Assembly (NCBI GenBank): GCA_947625965.1
Contig: CANQQO010000009.1
Location: 1-39,520 of the forward strand
Length of the DNA: 39,520 nt
Source of the DNA: an uncultured Oscillospiraceae bacterium
GTDB lineage: Bacteria > Bacillota > Clostridia > Oscillospirales > Oscillospiraceae
Direction: 5' to 3'
Positions within the stretch are counted from its first letter, which is position 1. Each line of letters opens with the position of its first letter. The notes below the pieces were generated by a model. That model was given only the letters and a program-made list of their open reading frames with translations, searched no databases and was not told the DNA's origin. Positions 1 through 7,578 of the stretch are shown piece after piece. The position numbers and the translations under genes were made by a program.

Positions 1-149
1 GATATCTGAGTCAAGCAATGCTGCCTGCGTCTGGGCACTGTCAACCAGATTGACAACGATATGCCCATCCTCGCTTAACTTGAAAAATCACGGAAGATCC
101 TGTAAAATAGGAATGAATATTTCACCGGCAGGGGAAGGAGGAAAACGCC

Positions 150-1790
150 ATGGGAGCGGCCAAAAGGTTCACGCAGAATCCCGGCAACAGCGCCATCTGC
201 TACTACCGGTACAGTTCTGGGGCGCAGCGCGACGTCAGCAGCGACCAGCAGCGCGAAGCAGCGCATGATTACGCCAAGACCCACGGATACCACATCATCA
301 AGGAGTATGAGGACCACGCCATTTCCGGCACCAGCGAGGACCGTCCACAGTTTCAGCAGATGTTGTATGAAGTGGAAAAGCTGCGCCCGGCCTATCTGAT
401 CCTGTGGAAGACGGACCGCCTCTCCCGTGACCGGATCGATTCTGTCCTCGCAAAAAAGCGACTCCGGGAGTGCGGCGTCAAGATCTCCTACGTCGCGGAA
501 TCCATCCCGGACGACGATGAAGCCACACAGATCCTGATGGAGAGCATCTATGAAGCTATGGCGGCGTCGTTTATCGTGTCGCACCGGAAGAACGTCATGC
601 GCGGTCTGATCTACAACGCCGAGAACGCCCTGTATAATGGCGTCAAAATGCTGGGCTACAAAGGACAGCCGGACCAGAAGTATGAAATCGACGACGATAC
701 GGCCCCTGTTGTGCAGCGTATCTTCCAGGAGTACGCCAAGGGAGTTCCGCCGCGAAAGATTTGCGAGAGCCTGAACGGCGCGGGTCTGCGGACGGTTCGG
801 GGAAACCGGTTTACCGTCAGCTCCCTGCGCAACATCCTAAAGAACCGGGCTTACCTCGGGGAATACAGATATGGAACGGTCGTGATACCGAGCGGGATGC
901 CCCGTCTGATTGACGACGAGGTATTCCTAACGGTACAGGCAAAGCTGAAAGCCAACAGGTACGGCGGCAAGGGCGCGATCAAGAAAATCCACCCGGAAGC
1001 CCCGATAGAGGACTACTGGCTGACCGGGAAAACCTTCTGCGGCCTGTGCGGCGGCACTCTGCACGGAATCAGCGGCACCAGCAAAACAGGCAAGTTATAT
1101 TACTACTACTCCTGCATCAACCACGCGAAGCACACCTGTTCCCTGAAAAACCAGCGCAAAGAGCTCATGGAACAAATCGTCCTGCATGTGCTGTACGACC
1201 TGCTCCACGACCCGGTGTATCGTATCATCATTTCTGAGGCCTGCTATGAGTACCACAAGCGTCATAATGACGACAACGGGAGCTATGAGGAATCACTAAA
1301 GGCTCGGCTAAAAGAAGTCGATGGGAAGCTCGCAAACATCATCAAAGCGATCGAGAAGGGCATTTTCGGCGATACAATGGCAGAGCAGATGAAGGTCCTG
1401 GAAAGTCAGAAAAGCATGTTGAACGACGCGCTCCTGGCGGAACAGAACCGGAGAAAGTTCGATTTGAAGAAAAGCGATGTTCTCCGATTCCTGGACAGCT
1501 TTGCCGGCGACCTCGATAATCCCGAAACACGGCAACACCTGTTAGACGGGCTGATCGACAAGATCTATGTCTACCCCGACAAGCTGGTGATGACATTCCA
1601 TTACTCCAGTGACCGACAGGAACTGCCCTTCGAGGAGATGGAACAGCTGCTTGCAAACAGCAGAACCATAGAATCCATGCTCGGAGAGTATCGGGAAGCG
1701 CCAACAGAGACCACCATCAAGATGCGCGAAAGCCTGCTTGGAGAATCGGACAAAAACGAAAAGGGGGATCCTCCCGATTTTTTCCCATGA
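150..1790 (+). CDS. Large serine recombinase (resolvase + recombinase + zinc beta-ribbon domains)
   Basis: N-terminal YRYSSGAQRDVSSDQQ and LWKTDRLSRDRID resolvase motifs; CGLCGG...YYYYSC..C zinc ribbon; coiled-coil C-terminus; RBS aaggagg upstream. Confidence 0.93.
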   Translation: MGAAKRFTQNPGNSAICYYRYSSGAQRDVSSDQQREAAHDYAKTHGYHIIKEYEDHAISGTSEDRPQFQQMLYEVEKLRPAYLILWKTDRLSRDRIDSVLAKKRLRECGVKISYVAESIPDDDEATQILMESIYEAMAASFIVSHRKNVMRGLIYNAENALYNGVKMLGYKGQPDQKYEIDDDTAPVVQRIFQEYAKGVPPRKICESLNGAGLRTVRGNRFTVSSLRNILKNRAYLGEYRYGTVVIPSGMPRLIDDEVFLTVQAKLKANRYGGKGAIKKIHPEAPIEDYWLTGKTFCGLCGGTLHGISGTSKTGKLYYYYSCINHAKHTCSLKNQRKELMEQIVLHVLYDLLHDPVYRIIISEACYEYHKRHNDDNGSYEESLKARLKEVDGKLANIIKAIEKGIFGDTMAEQMKVLESQKSMLNDALLAEQNRRKFDLKKSDVLRFLDSFAGDLDNPETRQHLLDGLIDKIYVYPDKLVMTFHYSSDRQELPFEEMEQLLANSRTIESMLGEYREAPTETTIKMRESLLGESDKNEKGDPPDFFP

Positions 1791-1896
1791 GGTGTTCGTA
1801 TAAAAACGAGTCATATGTACCAACGGGGGATCAGGCGAACTCTGCGGCATTTTATCTTTGCAGGCAGTACTTTGTCTTGGTCCTTCCGATTGAATC

Positions 1897-1948
1897 AAAA
1901 GCAGTCTCATTGCGTCATGGTGTTCCAATGAGACTGCTTTTGTTTTTT
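1897..1948 (+). terminator. Intrinsic terminator downstream of the serine recombinase
   Basis: Perfect 16-bp stem AAAAGCAGTCTCATTG / CAATGAGACTGCTTTT followed by TgTTTTTT. Confidence 0.85.
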
Positions 1949-2327
1949 ATATCCTAAAACGTGATTTTCTAACTTTTTCCTGCGAAATCTGTGGGAATAT
2001 TGTAATATTAATATAGAAGGAGCGGCAAAAATAGGATCAAGATTTTACTGTCTAGGCAGCTTGGCGGGCTACGCTGGACACAAGCCGGCCTCGCGTGCAA
2101 GACCGGCATATTCTATCATGCTTGTCCACTTCTTTAGGATACATCCCCAGCGCCCCTTCCATATCCGGTTGCGCGGCCTCGTTCCCTAGGATCGGGAAGC
2201 CGGCGTTTGCGCTGAAAATGCCAAAAACTGTTGAAATTTCCGGAAAAGAACAGGGATATTGCAAATGAAACGGGCTAAGATATGGTTGCGGAAAGAAACC
2301 GCGAACAAAGCAAAGGAGAGAAACGGT

Positions 2328-2588
2328 ATGAAGAGCAACAGCAATCAGATCAATGTTCCCGAAGCGCGGGAGGCCATGGACAAGTTCAAGATGCAGGCTG
2401 CTTCCGAGGTTGGCGTCAACCTGAAGCAGGGCTACAACGGCGACCTGACCAGCCGTGAGGCCGGCTCCGTGGGCGGCCAGATGGTCAAGAACGTGATACC
2501 CACACGAAAGACGAGCTTTTGGCGAAATGACCGCACTGCGCCGGGGCATGTGGTGGAGGTCAAGTACATAGCGTGCCTCACGGTGTAG
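2328..2588 (+). CDS. Alpha/beta-type small acid-soluble spore protein, with atypical C-terminus
   Basis: NVPEAREAMDKFKMQAASEVGVNLKQGYNGDLTSREAGSVGGQMVK matches the SASP alpha/beta core; start ATG after aaaggagagaaacggt. Confidence 0.85.
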   Translation: MKSNSNQINVPEAREAMDKFKMQAASEVGVNLKQGYNGDLTSREAGSVGGQMVKNVIPTRKTSFWRNDRTAPGHVVEVKYIACLTV

Positions 2589-2692
2589 GAGGGAAACAGG
2601 AGGTGATATTTCATTTCACCCGGATAGTAAGTGTATTTTTCCATTCTCCCGCCCCGGAAAAGGAACCAAGGCCGCCTTCTCGACAGACGAAA

Positions 2693-2721
2693 CGGAGCGG
2701 GATCTCTCCCGCTCCGAATTT
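2693..2721 (+). terminator. Hairpin, possible terminator after the SASP gene
   Basis: CGGAGCGGGA-tctc-TCCCGCTCCG followed by aattt; weak T tract. Confidence 0.45.
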
Positions 2722-2816
2722 AGATAATATGGACTTTTTTCCCAATATGTCTTGCGCTGCTATGAATTTTGCCTTGTCCGTGGACATTCATTCAATTTCG
2801 TCTCATAAGTTTCTTG

Positions 2817-2853
2817 CAGACCCCCACCGAAAGGCGGGGGTCTTTGTTTTTCC
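2817..2853 (+). terminator. Intrinsic terminator
   Basis: GACCCCCaCC-gaaa-GGcGGGGGTC followed by tttgttttt. Confidence 0.75.
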
Positions 2854-2890
2854 CCAAAAAATCGCAAAACTGGGGGTTTTTAGAAAACAC

Positions 2891-2919
2891 TTGTCTTTCC
2901 CTTTCCCACATTGTATAAT
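2891..2919 (+). promoter_or_regulatory. Sigma-A-like promoter of the RNPP-like regulator
   Basis: TTGTCT-N17-TATAAT (2891-2896 / 2914-2919). Confidence 0.75.
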
Positions 2920-2950
2920 ATAAAGGGGTTTTATATGTATTGGGAAAGGG
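2899..2950. repeat. 10-bp inverted repeat flanking the -10 element and overlapping the RBS region
   Basis: CCCTTTCCCA (2899-2908) and TGGGAAAGGG (2941-2950), perfect reverse complements. Confidence 0.7.
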
Positions 2951-2960
2951 GGTGACCTGC

Positions 2961-3875
2961 ATGGCGATTTTTCAGTACAGCGAGTGGATCAAGACCAAAC
3001 GGGAAGAACTGGGCATGACCCAGGAGGATCTGGCGGACGGCATTTGCGCGACGTCCTCCCTGTCCCGCATCGAAAGCGGTGAACATACTCCCACCAAGGA
3101 ACTACTTGAGCGGATCCTGGAGCGGCTGGGCTATTCCAACATTTATCTTGTCAGTTACACGAATACGCAGTATTTTAATCAGCATGAGCTGAAATACCGC
3201 ATCCGGCAGGCGTACATAGAAAATCATTTGGAGCAGGCCCGGACATTGTTGAAAAAATTTGAGGCGGAATGCCCGGATTCCAAATTTAACCGGCAGTTTA
3301 AGCTCACGTTCAACACCATCTTCTACAAAGATCAACTGACTTCTGAGGAAATGCTTGCCCGCTTTGAGGAGGCGCTGAAGATCACCTGCAACAAATTCCA
3401 TGATCTTACCCTTCCGAAGCTGCTGTCCTTTGAGGAGATCACGCTGGTCAATGCCATTGCCAACTGCTATTTCCGCCTGGGCCGCTCGGATGACGCGATC
3501 CATCTGTTTCAGCAAGTCAAGCAGTTCTACGATAACCAGCGAGTCAACCGGGAGGAAGCGCTGCGCACCCAGCCCATGATCCTGTACAACTATTCAAGGA
3601 TTCTGGGACAGACGGCTCGGTACGATGAGTGCATCGAGATCTGCGACCAGGGCATTCGGATCTGCAAGAGCTCCGGCAGAGCGACCCTGCTGGCGAGGCT
3701 TCTATATAACAAGGCCTGGGCGCTGGAAAAGCGGAACCAGGGCACGGACCGGGAGACCGCCCGGCAGTATGCGGTAGACGCTTACCATCTGGCCCAGATC
3801 ATGGGTCAGGAGCAATTCGCAGCGCATTGCCGCGCGTTTCTGGACCGCGTATTCCCCAGCACTTCGCTAGTATGA
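2961..3875 (+). CDS. XRE-HTH transcriptional regulator with long TPR-like helical C-terminal region (RNPP/Rgg-like)
   Basis: HTH WIKTKREELGMTQEDLADGICATSSLSRIESGEHTPTKELLERIL followed by ~230 aa of helical, TPR-like repeats (AIANCYFRLGRSDDAIHLFQQVKQFY; YNYSRILGQTARYDECIEICDQGI; YNKAWALEKR). Confidence 0.85.
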   Translation: MAIFQYSEWIKTKREELGMTQEDLADGICATSSLSRIESGEHTPTKELLERILERLGYSNIYLVSYTNTQYFNQHELKYRIRQAYIENHLEQARTLLKKFEAECPDSKFNRQFKLTFNTIFYKDQLTSEEMLARFEEALKITCNKFHDLTLPKLLSFEEITLVNAIANCYFRLGRSDDAIHLFQQVKQFYDNQRVNREEALRTQPMILYNYSRILGQTARYDECIEICDQGIRICKSSGRATLLARLLYNKAWALEKRNQGTDRETARQYAVDAYHLAQIMGQEQFAAHCRAFLDRVFPSTSLV

Positions 3876-3992
3876 GAGCCATTCCTCTTCATAATCGCAG
3901 CAGGGCTGATTTACCCCGTCCTGGGGCGTATGGAGAATGGGGCTCCAAAACAGCGTCAGGCACACCAGCAGCAGGCTGATCATGCGTTTCAT
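3867..3992 (-). CDS. Candidate secreted signalling pro-peptide, 41 aa: MKRMISLLLVCLTLFWSPILHTPQDGVNQPCCDYEEEWLSY
   Basis: Manual minus-strand translation; RBS AAAGGAGGG (4007-3999) 6 nt before ATG; basic N-terminus, hydrophobic core, polar acidic Cys-Cys tail; convergent with and overlapping the 3' end of the regulator by 9 nt; below the ORF-track length cutoff. Confidence 0.65.
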   Translation of the reverse strand: MKRMISLLLVCLTLFWSPILHTPQDGVNQPCCDYEEEWLSY

Positions 3993-4052
3993 GTTGTTCC
4001 CTCCTTTCCGCGTTCTCTCCGCGCCGGGGCCCTCGGCGCGGAGGCTGCTTCC

Positions 4053-4099
4053 ATTCTAAAAGCAGACGCGGGAAAAGACCATAGCATTTCGGGCAAATT
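4053..4099 (-). promoter_or_regulatory. Operator-promoter module A, facing the 41-aa peptide gene
   Basis: Minus strand: AATTTGCCC-GAAAT-GCTATGGTCTTTT (4099-4073), 14 nt, TAGAAT (4058-4053). Confidence 0.7.
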
Positions 4100-4100
4100 A

Positions 4101-4147
4101 AATTTGCCCAATTCGCTATGGCCTTTCTCTGAGCGGCGTGATAAAAT
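4101..4147 (+). promoter_or_regulatory. Operator-promoter module B, facing right
   Basis: AATTTGCCC-AATTC-GCTATGGCCTTTC (4101-4127), 14 nt, TAAAAT (4142-4147). Forms a 19-bp palindrome with module A: GGGCAAATT-A-AATTTGCCC (4091-4109). Confidence 0.65.
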
Positions 4148-4206
4148 GAAAAGTTACCGGCTGCCAGCGGCGGAAAAATTCGGAAAAAAATTTTTTGAAA
4201 AATCAA

Positions 4207-4253
4207 AATTTGTCCAAGATGCTATGGTCTTTTGAAAATTGCCGTGCTACAAT
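4207..4253 (+). promoter_or_regulatory. Operator-promoter module C, facing the secreted 139-aa protein gene
   Basis: AATTTGTCC-AAGAT-GCTATGGTCTTTT (4207-4233), 14 nt, TACAAT (4248-4253). Confidence 0.7.
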
Positions 4254-4432
4254 GGCAAAAGAAGGGATTCCGGAGGCCGAAAGCCGGTCCCTCCGGGCCA
4301 GACCCAACCGGGCGTTCTCCGCTTTGTGCTGAGCGGGGAGCCTCCGGCGGGCCGGGCCGCCCGCCGCGCAGCACAGCAGCGGCCGCAAATCTTCCGGTAA
4401 AATCTATATCACTTTTAAGGAGGAAAAAACAG

Positions 4433-4852
4433 ATGAAAACCCGTAAAACTCTTTGTCTGCTCCTGGCGCTGGTCCTGGTGGTCAGCGCCGCCGGCACCGC
4501 GTTCGCAACCACCGACTCCTGGGACACCGACTATGGTACGTTGTCCGGCTCCAGCAAGTACACCCAAGCCACAAATAATGTTGCTGTCACGACCTCTCTG
4601 AAAAGAAACGGTATTTCAGTGAACATTTCTCTTAGAAATGGGATAAGTTTTTACATTCAGGAAACTGGAAAATATACAAAAATAGACGAAACGATCGGTG
4701 CGATTAATCAAACCTCGTTTCCTTCCAATTTTCCAGTTTATCGCGCTATCGAGTGGACTCCAATCGGCGCCAGATGTTATCATGGCCTATATACGGTTAG
4801 CAATGATAGATATACGTTAGTTAAGGAGGAAACCACTAACGTAAGCTTTTGA
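4433..4852 (+). CDS. Secreted protein of unknown function (139 aa, Sec signal peptide)
   Basis: RBS aaggaggaaaaaacag; MKTRKTLCLLLALVLVVSAAGTAFA signal peptide; no family recognised in the mature part. Confidence 0.8.
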   Translation: MKTRKTLCLLLALVLVVSAAGTAFATTDSWDTDYGTLSGSSKYTQATNNVAVTTSLKRNGISVNISLRNGISFYIQETGKYTKIDETIGAINQTSFPSNFPVYRAIEWTPIGARCYHGLYTVSNDRYTLVKEETTNVSF

Positions 4853-4890
4853 TCCCATCCGCCGCATCGTACCAAGTTCGTTTTTCAATA

Positions 4891-4914
4891 CCAGGCCCAC
4901 ATTTGTGGGCCTGG
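4891..4914 (+). other. Intercistronic hairpin between the secreted protein and the first lipoprotein gene
   Basis: Perfect 10-bp stem CCAGGCCCAC-attt-GTGGGCCTGG; no strong T tract. Confidence 0.65.
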
Positions 4915-4941
4915 CGCAAAATTTCAAAGGAGGTATTTCCC

Positions 4942-6087
4942 ATGCTCCGCAACATCCGATTCTTGGCCGGGAGCCTGTTGATCGCTTCCCTGCTCACCGC
5001 CTGCGGGCCGGCCCCCGGGCCCACCGAAACGGTAAACAATCCTTTTACCCAGGGAACCACCGCGCCGATATCCACCAACGCGCCCTCCGGCGGTCCCGTC
5101 GAAGGGCCTACCTTTCCGGCGGATTATAAGGTGCCAGAAAGCTGCGGCACCGGCTTCTTTGTGCATCCCGAACATTTTCCCGGGAATGAGGAGGGGGATC
5201 CCCTCTGCTCTGACTATTATTACAGCGGCGGAGAAGTGGAAGTTCCCTTCACCCTGTCTGTCAATGGCTATGAATACGCCGGAATCGGCCTGATCGCATT
5301 CCTGGACGGCGTTCCCCAGCCCTTCCGCCTGAATGATCAGGACGACTATCAATATATGAGCGTCCTCTATTTACCCGATGGAGATTATGATTACACCGTC
5401 TCGCTCCTGCCCGTCACCGGCACGGAGGGACAGTGGTCAGAGCTGTGGATCGGGCTTGTCCTTGGGCCGGAGCTGGTCACCACAGACAAAAAGTACCTCC
5501 CATTCGAAACTCGCGAGTGCGGTCCCTGCGGGGGTATCTCCATCTACTTCCTTACGGAACCGGAACCCCAAACCGTACCCGCCGTTGAAAACCGGCTGAT
5601 CTCTCAGAATATTTCCTACGAACCGGTTTCGTATGCGGAATCGGTCAAACTGCCGGAGGATCCACGGCCGTTAGAATACTACTCACAGTATTCTGTGGAC
5701 GACGAGGCGTGGGACGACCGTATCGGCCCTACCCGCAGAAAGTATGGCGCCTCCGCCGAAAACCCGGTTACTATTCACCTGAATGTCTATGGCGTGCCCG
5801 AGATAAATTACCGGCTGGTATTTTACTATGACAATCTTCCGATTACTTTGGAGCCTCTGGAGATCATCGACTATGGCAACGGGGAAAAGGCGGTGATCGA
5901 TACCACGGTGGATCTGACCGGCTTTGACGGCTACGCCCGGCTGTCGGCCTATCTGGTCCCGCTCAATTCCCATAGAGATTCGGATGGCGCCATCGAAGTT
6001 ACAAACGCGATAAACAATAAGTGCGTCGTCGACTGCGTCCTCACCAGCGCGGAAAGCTATGAGGATTTCCTGGCCGGGAATTCTTGA
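4942..6087 (+). CDS. Lipoprotein paralog 1 (type A) of unknown function
   Basis: Lipobox LLTAC followed by CGPAPGPTETVNNPFTQGT; RBS aaaggaggt; 381 aa; paralogous to the CDS at 7579. Confidence 0.88.
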   Translation: MLRNIRFLAGSLLIASLLTACGPAPGPTETVNNPFTQGTTAPISTNAPSGGPVEGPTFPADYKVPESCGTGFFVHPEHFPGNEEGDPLCSDYYYSGGEVEVPFTLSVNGYEYAGIGLIAFLDGVPQPFRLNDQDDYQYMSVLYLPDGDYDYTVSLLPVTGTEGQWSELWIGLVLGPELVTTDKKYLPFETRECGPCGGISIYFLTEPEPQTVPAVENRLISQNISYEPVSYAESVKLPEDPRPLEYYSQYSVDDEAWDDRIGPTRRKYGASAENPVTIHLNVYGVPEINYRLVFYYDNLPITLEPLEIIDYGNGEKAVIDTTVDLTGFDGYARLSAYLVPLNSHRDSDGAIEVTNAINNKCVVDCVLTSAESYEDFLAGNS

Positions 6088-6134
6088 CCCCCCGGGCGGA
6101 CAGAATGTCGAAACTGTTCGCGTATAAAATACAT

Positions 6135-6163
6135 TTGACTTTTCACTGAAAATATGCTATCCT
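6135..6163 (+). promoter_or_regulatory. Promoter of lipoprotein paralog 2
   Basis: TTGACT-N17-TATCCT. Confidence 0.75.
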
Positions 6164-6175
6164 ATTTATTAAATA

Positions 6176-6211
6176 CCCGCCGTGGAAGAACATTCCTTCT
6201 TCCATGGCGGG
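6176..6211 (+). other. 5'-leader hairpin, copy 1
   Basis: CCCGCCGTGGAAGAA-cattcc-TTCTTCCATGGCGGG, starting about 12 nt after the -10 element. Confidence 0.75.
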
Positions 6212-6242
6212 CAAGACAATCAAAAAAAGGAGTGAAAAGAAA

Positions 6243-7388
6243 ATGAAAAGACTGTTCTCCGCCCTCCTGGCCCTCTCCCTTCTCCTGTCCCTCTCCGCCT
6301 GCGGGCCGGCCCCCGGACCCACCGAAACGGTAAACAATCCCTTTACCCAGGGAACCGCTGCACCTACCGTCAGCGACAGCTCCCCCCAGGCCGCTGCCAC
6401 CGATGGTACATCTAAATCACCGTGGCTGGAGCTTTATGAACAACCTCATGCCTTTGGTATTAATTTTATTAATAAGATAAAAGATGATGTTTCCGGTTAC
6501 TATGACTATACCGGCGGGGAACTTCACGCGTATTTCCATTTTGAGGGCACAGACGACTATAGCGTTTGTGGCATAGGTTTCCTGCTGTACCTGGACGGTA
6601 TCCCCCAGCCCTACAAGACCGACGATGAGCCCTGGTACAGCTATCTTCATGTGTTTTACCCAGAGTATCACTCGGAAGTTGATGCAGCAATAGGAAATGC
6701 AACCAATCATGACTTTGACCTCTATTTCATCCCCGTCACGGGAGAAGAGGGAGATGCCCTTGAATTATACGGCACCCCCGTTTCCAATCCCTACATGGAC
6801 CCCAGAGACGGGGAATTCAACTATTTCCTTGTGCAAAATTCGGCCCGAGATGCCCCTGCGCGTATCATCTTCCACGCGACTCCGCCGGAGCTGGAGCTGC
6901 CGGAGGTCCCGGATCAGCTCCTTTCTCACACCGTCACCTATGCGGACGAATCTAAACTGCAATCCTGGACGTCGGAGCAACTCCAGACCCGGCACGAGTA
7001 TGGCTATACCATCAACGGCGAAAAAAGGCCGGAGCATACCAACAGTTGGGTCTGGCCCGGCTTTGATCAGGAGCCGATCACCCTGGACTTCTATATTTAC
7101 GGAAGCAGCTATGTCAAATATACGCTTGTCTGTTATAAAGACTACCAGCCGATCTCCATCGACCCGGAGGACATCGTCTATGTCGAGGTCAAAGACGGCC
7201 AGCGGACAAATATCCAAGTTCAGATCGATATGTCGGACTTTGACGGCTCTACGCCGATTTCCTTTATGACCGTCCTGGTCCCCCGAAATCTCCTGGCATA
7301 CGAGGACGGGACCAGCGCCTTTAAGGACCACTACGGCTGCCAGTTTGAAAAGGTCAATTTCTTCTACTTCGGCGGTGAGGAGGAGTAG
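6243..7388 (+). CDS. Lipoprotein paralog 2 (type B) of unknown function
   Basis: MKRLFSALLALSLLLSLSACGPAPGPTETVNNPFTQGT; RBS aaaggagtg; 381 aa. Confidence 0.88.
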   Translation: MKRLFSALLALSLLLSLSACGPAPGPTETVNNPFTQGTAAPTVSDSSPQAAATDGTSKSPWLELYEQPHAFGINFINKIKDDVSGYYDYTGGELHAYFHFEGTDDYSVCGIGFLLYLDGIPQPYKTDDEPWYSYLHVFYPEYHSEVDAAIGNATNHDFDLYFIPVTGEEGDALELYGTPVSNPYMDPRDGEFNYFLVQNSARDAPARIIFHATPPELELPEVPDQLLSHTVTYADESKLQSWTSEQLQTRHEYGYTINGEKRPEHTNSWVWPGFDQEPITLDFYIYGSSYVKYTLVCYKDYQPISIDPEDIVYVEVKDGQRTNIQVQIDMSDFDGSTPISFMTVLVPRNLLAYEDGTSAFKDHYGCQFEKVNFFYFGGEEE

Positions 7389-7472
7389 CGTTTCCTCCCG
7401 CCGCCCCGGCGGCGGGGGCCTATATCTTGCGGGAAAGACAGATGTTTGAGATTGTCCACATATAAAATACAT

Positions 7473-7501
7473 TTGACTTTTCACTGAAAATATGTTATCC
7501 T
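7473..7501 (+). promoter_or_regulatory. Promoter of lipoprotein paralog 3
   Basis: TTGACT-N17-TATCCT. Confidence 0.75.
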
Positions 7502-7513
7502 ATTTACTAAATA

Positions 7514-7549
7514 CCCGCCGTGGAAGAACATTCCTTCTTCCATGGCGGG
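7514..7549 (+). other. 5'-leader hairpin, copy 2
   Basis: CCCGCCGTGGAAGAA-cattcc-TTCTTCCATGGCGGG. Confidence 0.75.
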
Positions 7550-7578
7550 CAAGACAATCAAAAAGGAGTGAAAAGAAA

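Noticed and set aside
4146-4235. 29-aa plus-strand ORF MKSYRLPAAEKFGKKFFEKSKFVQDAMVF as a second peptide
   Set aside because: Its ATG overlaps the -10 element of module B and there is no RBS; it also runs through operator box C. It would require an unlikely leaderless start.
4053-4253. Three repeated boxes as a CRISPR-like or mobile-element repeat
   Set aside because: Only three copies, mixed orientation, no uniform spacers, and fixed spacing to -10 hexamers; promoter architecture explains them better.
6176-6211. Leader hairpins ahead of the lipoprotein genes as transcription terminators
   Set aside because: They lie downstream of a good promoter with no T tract after the stem, so a 5' leader role is more plausible.
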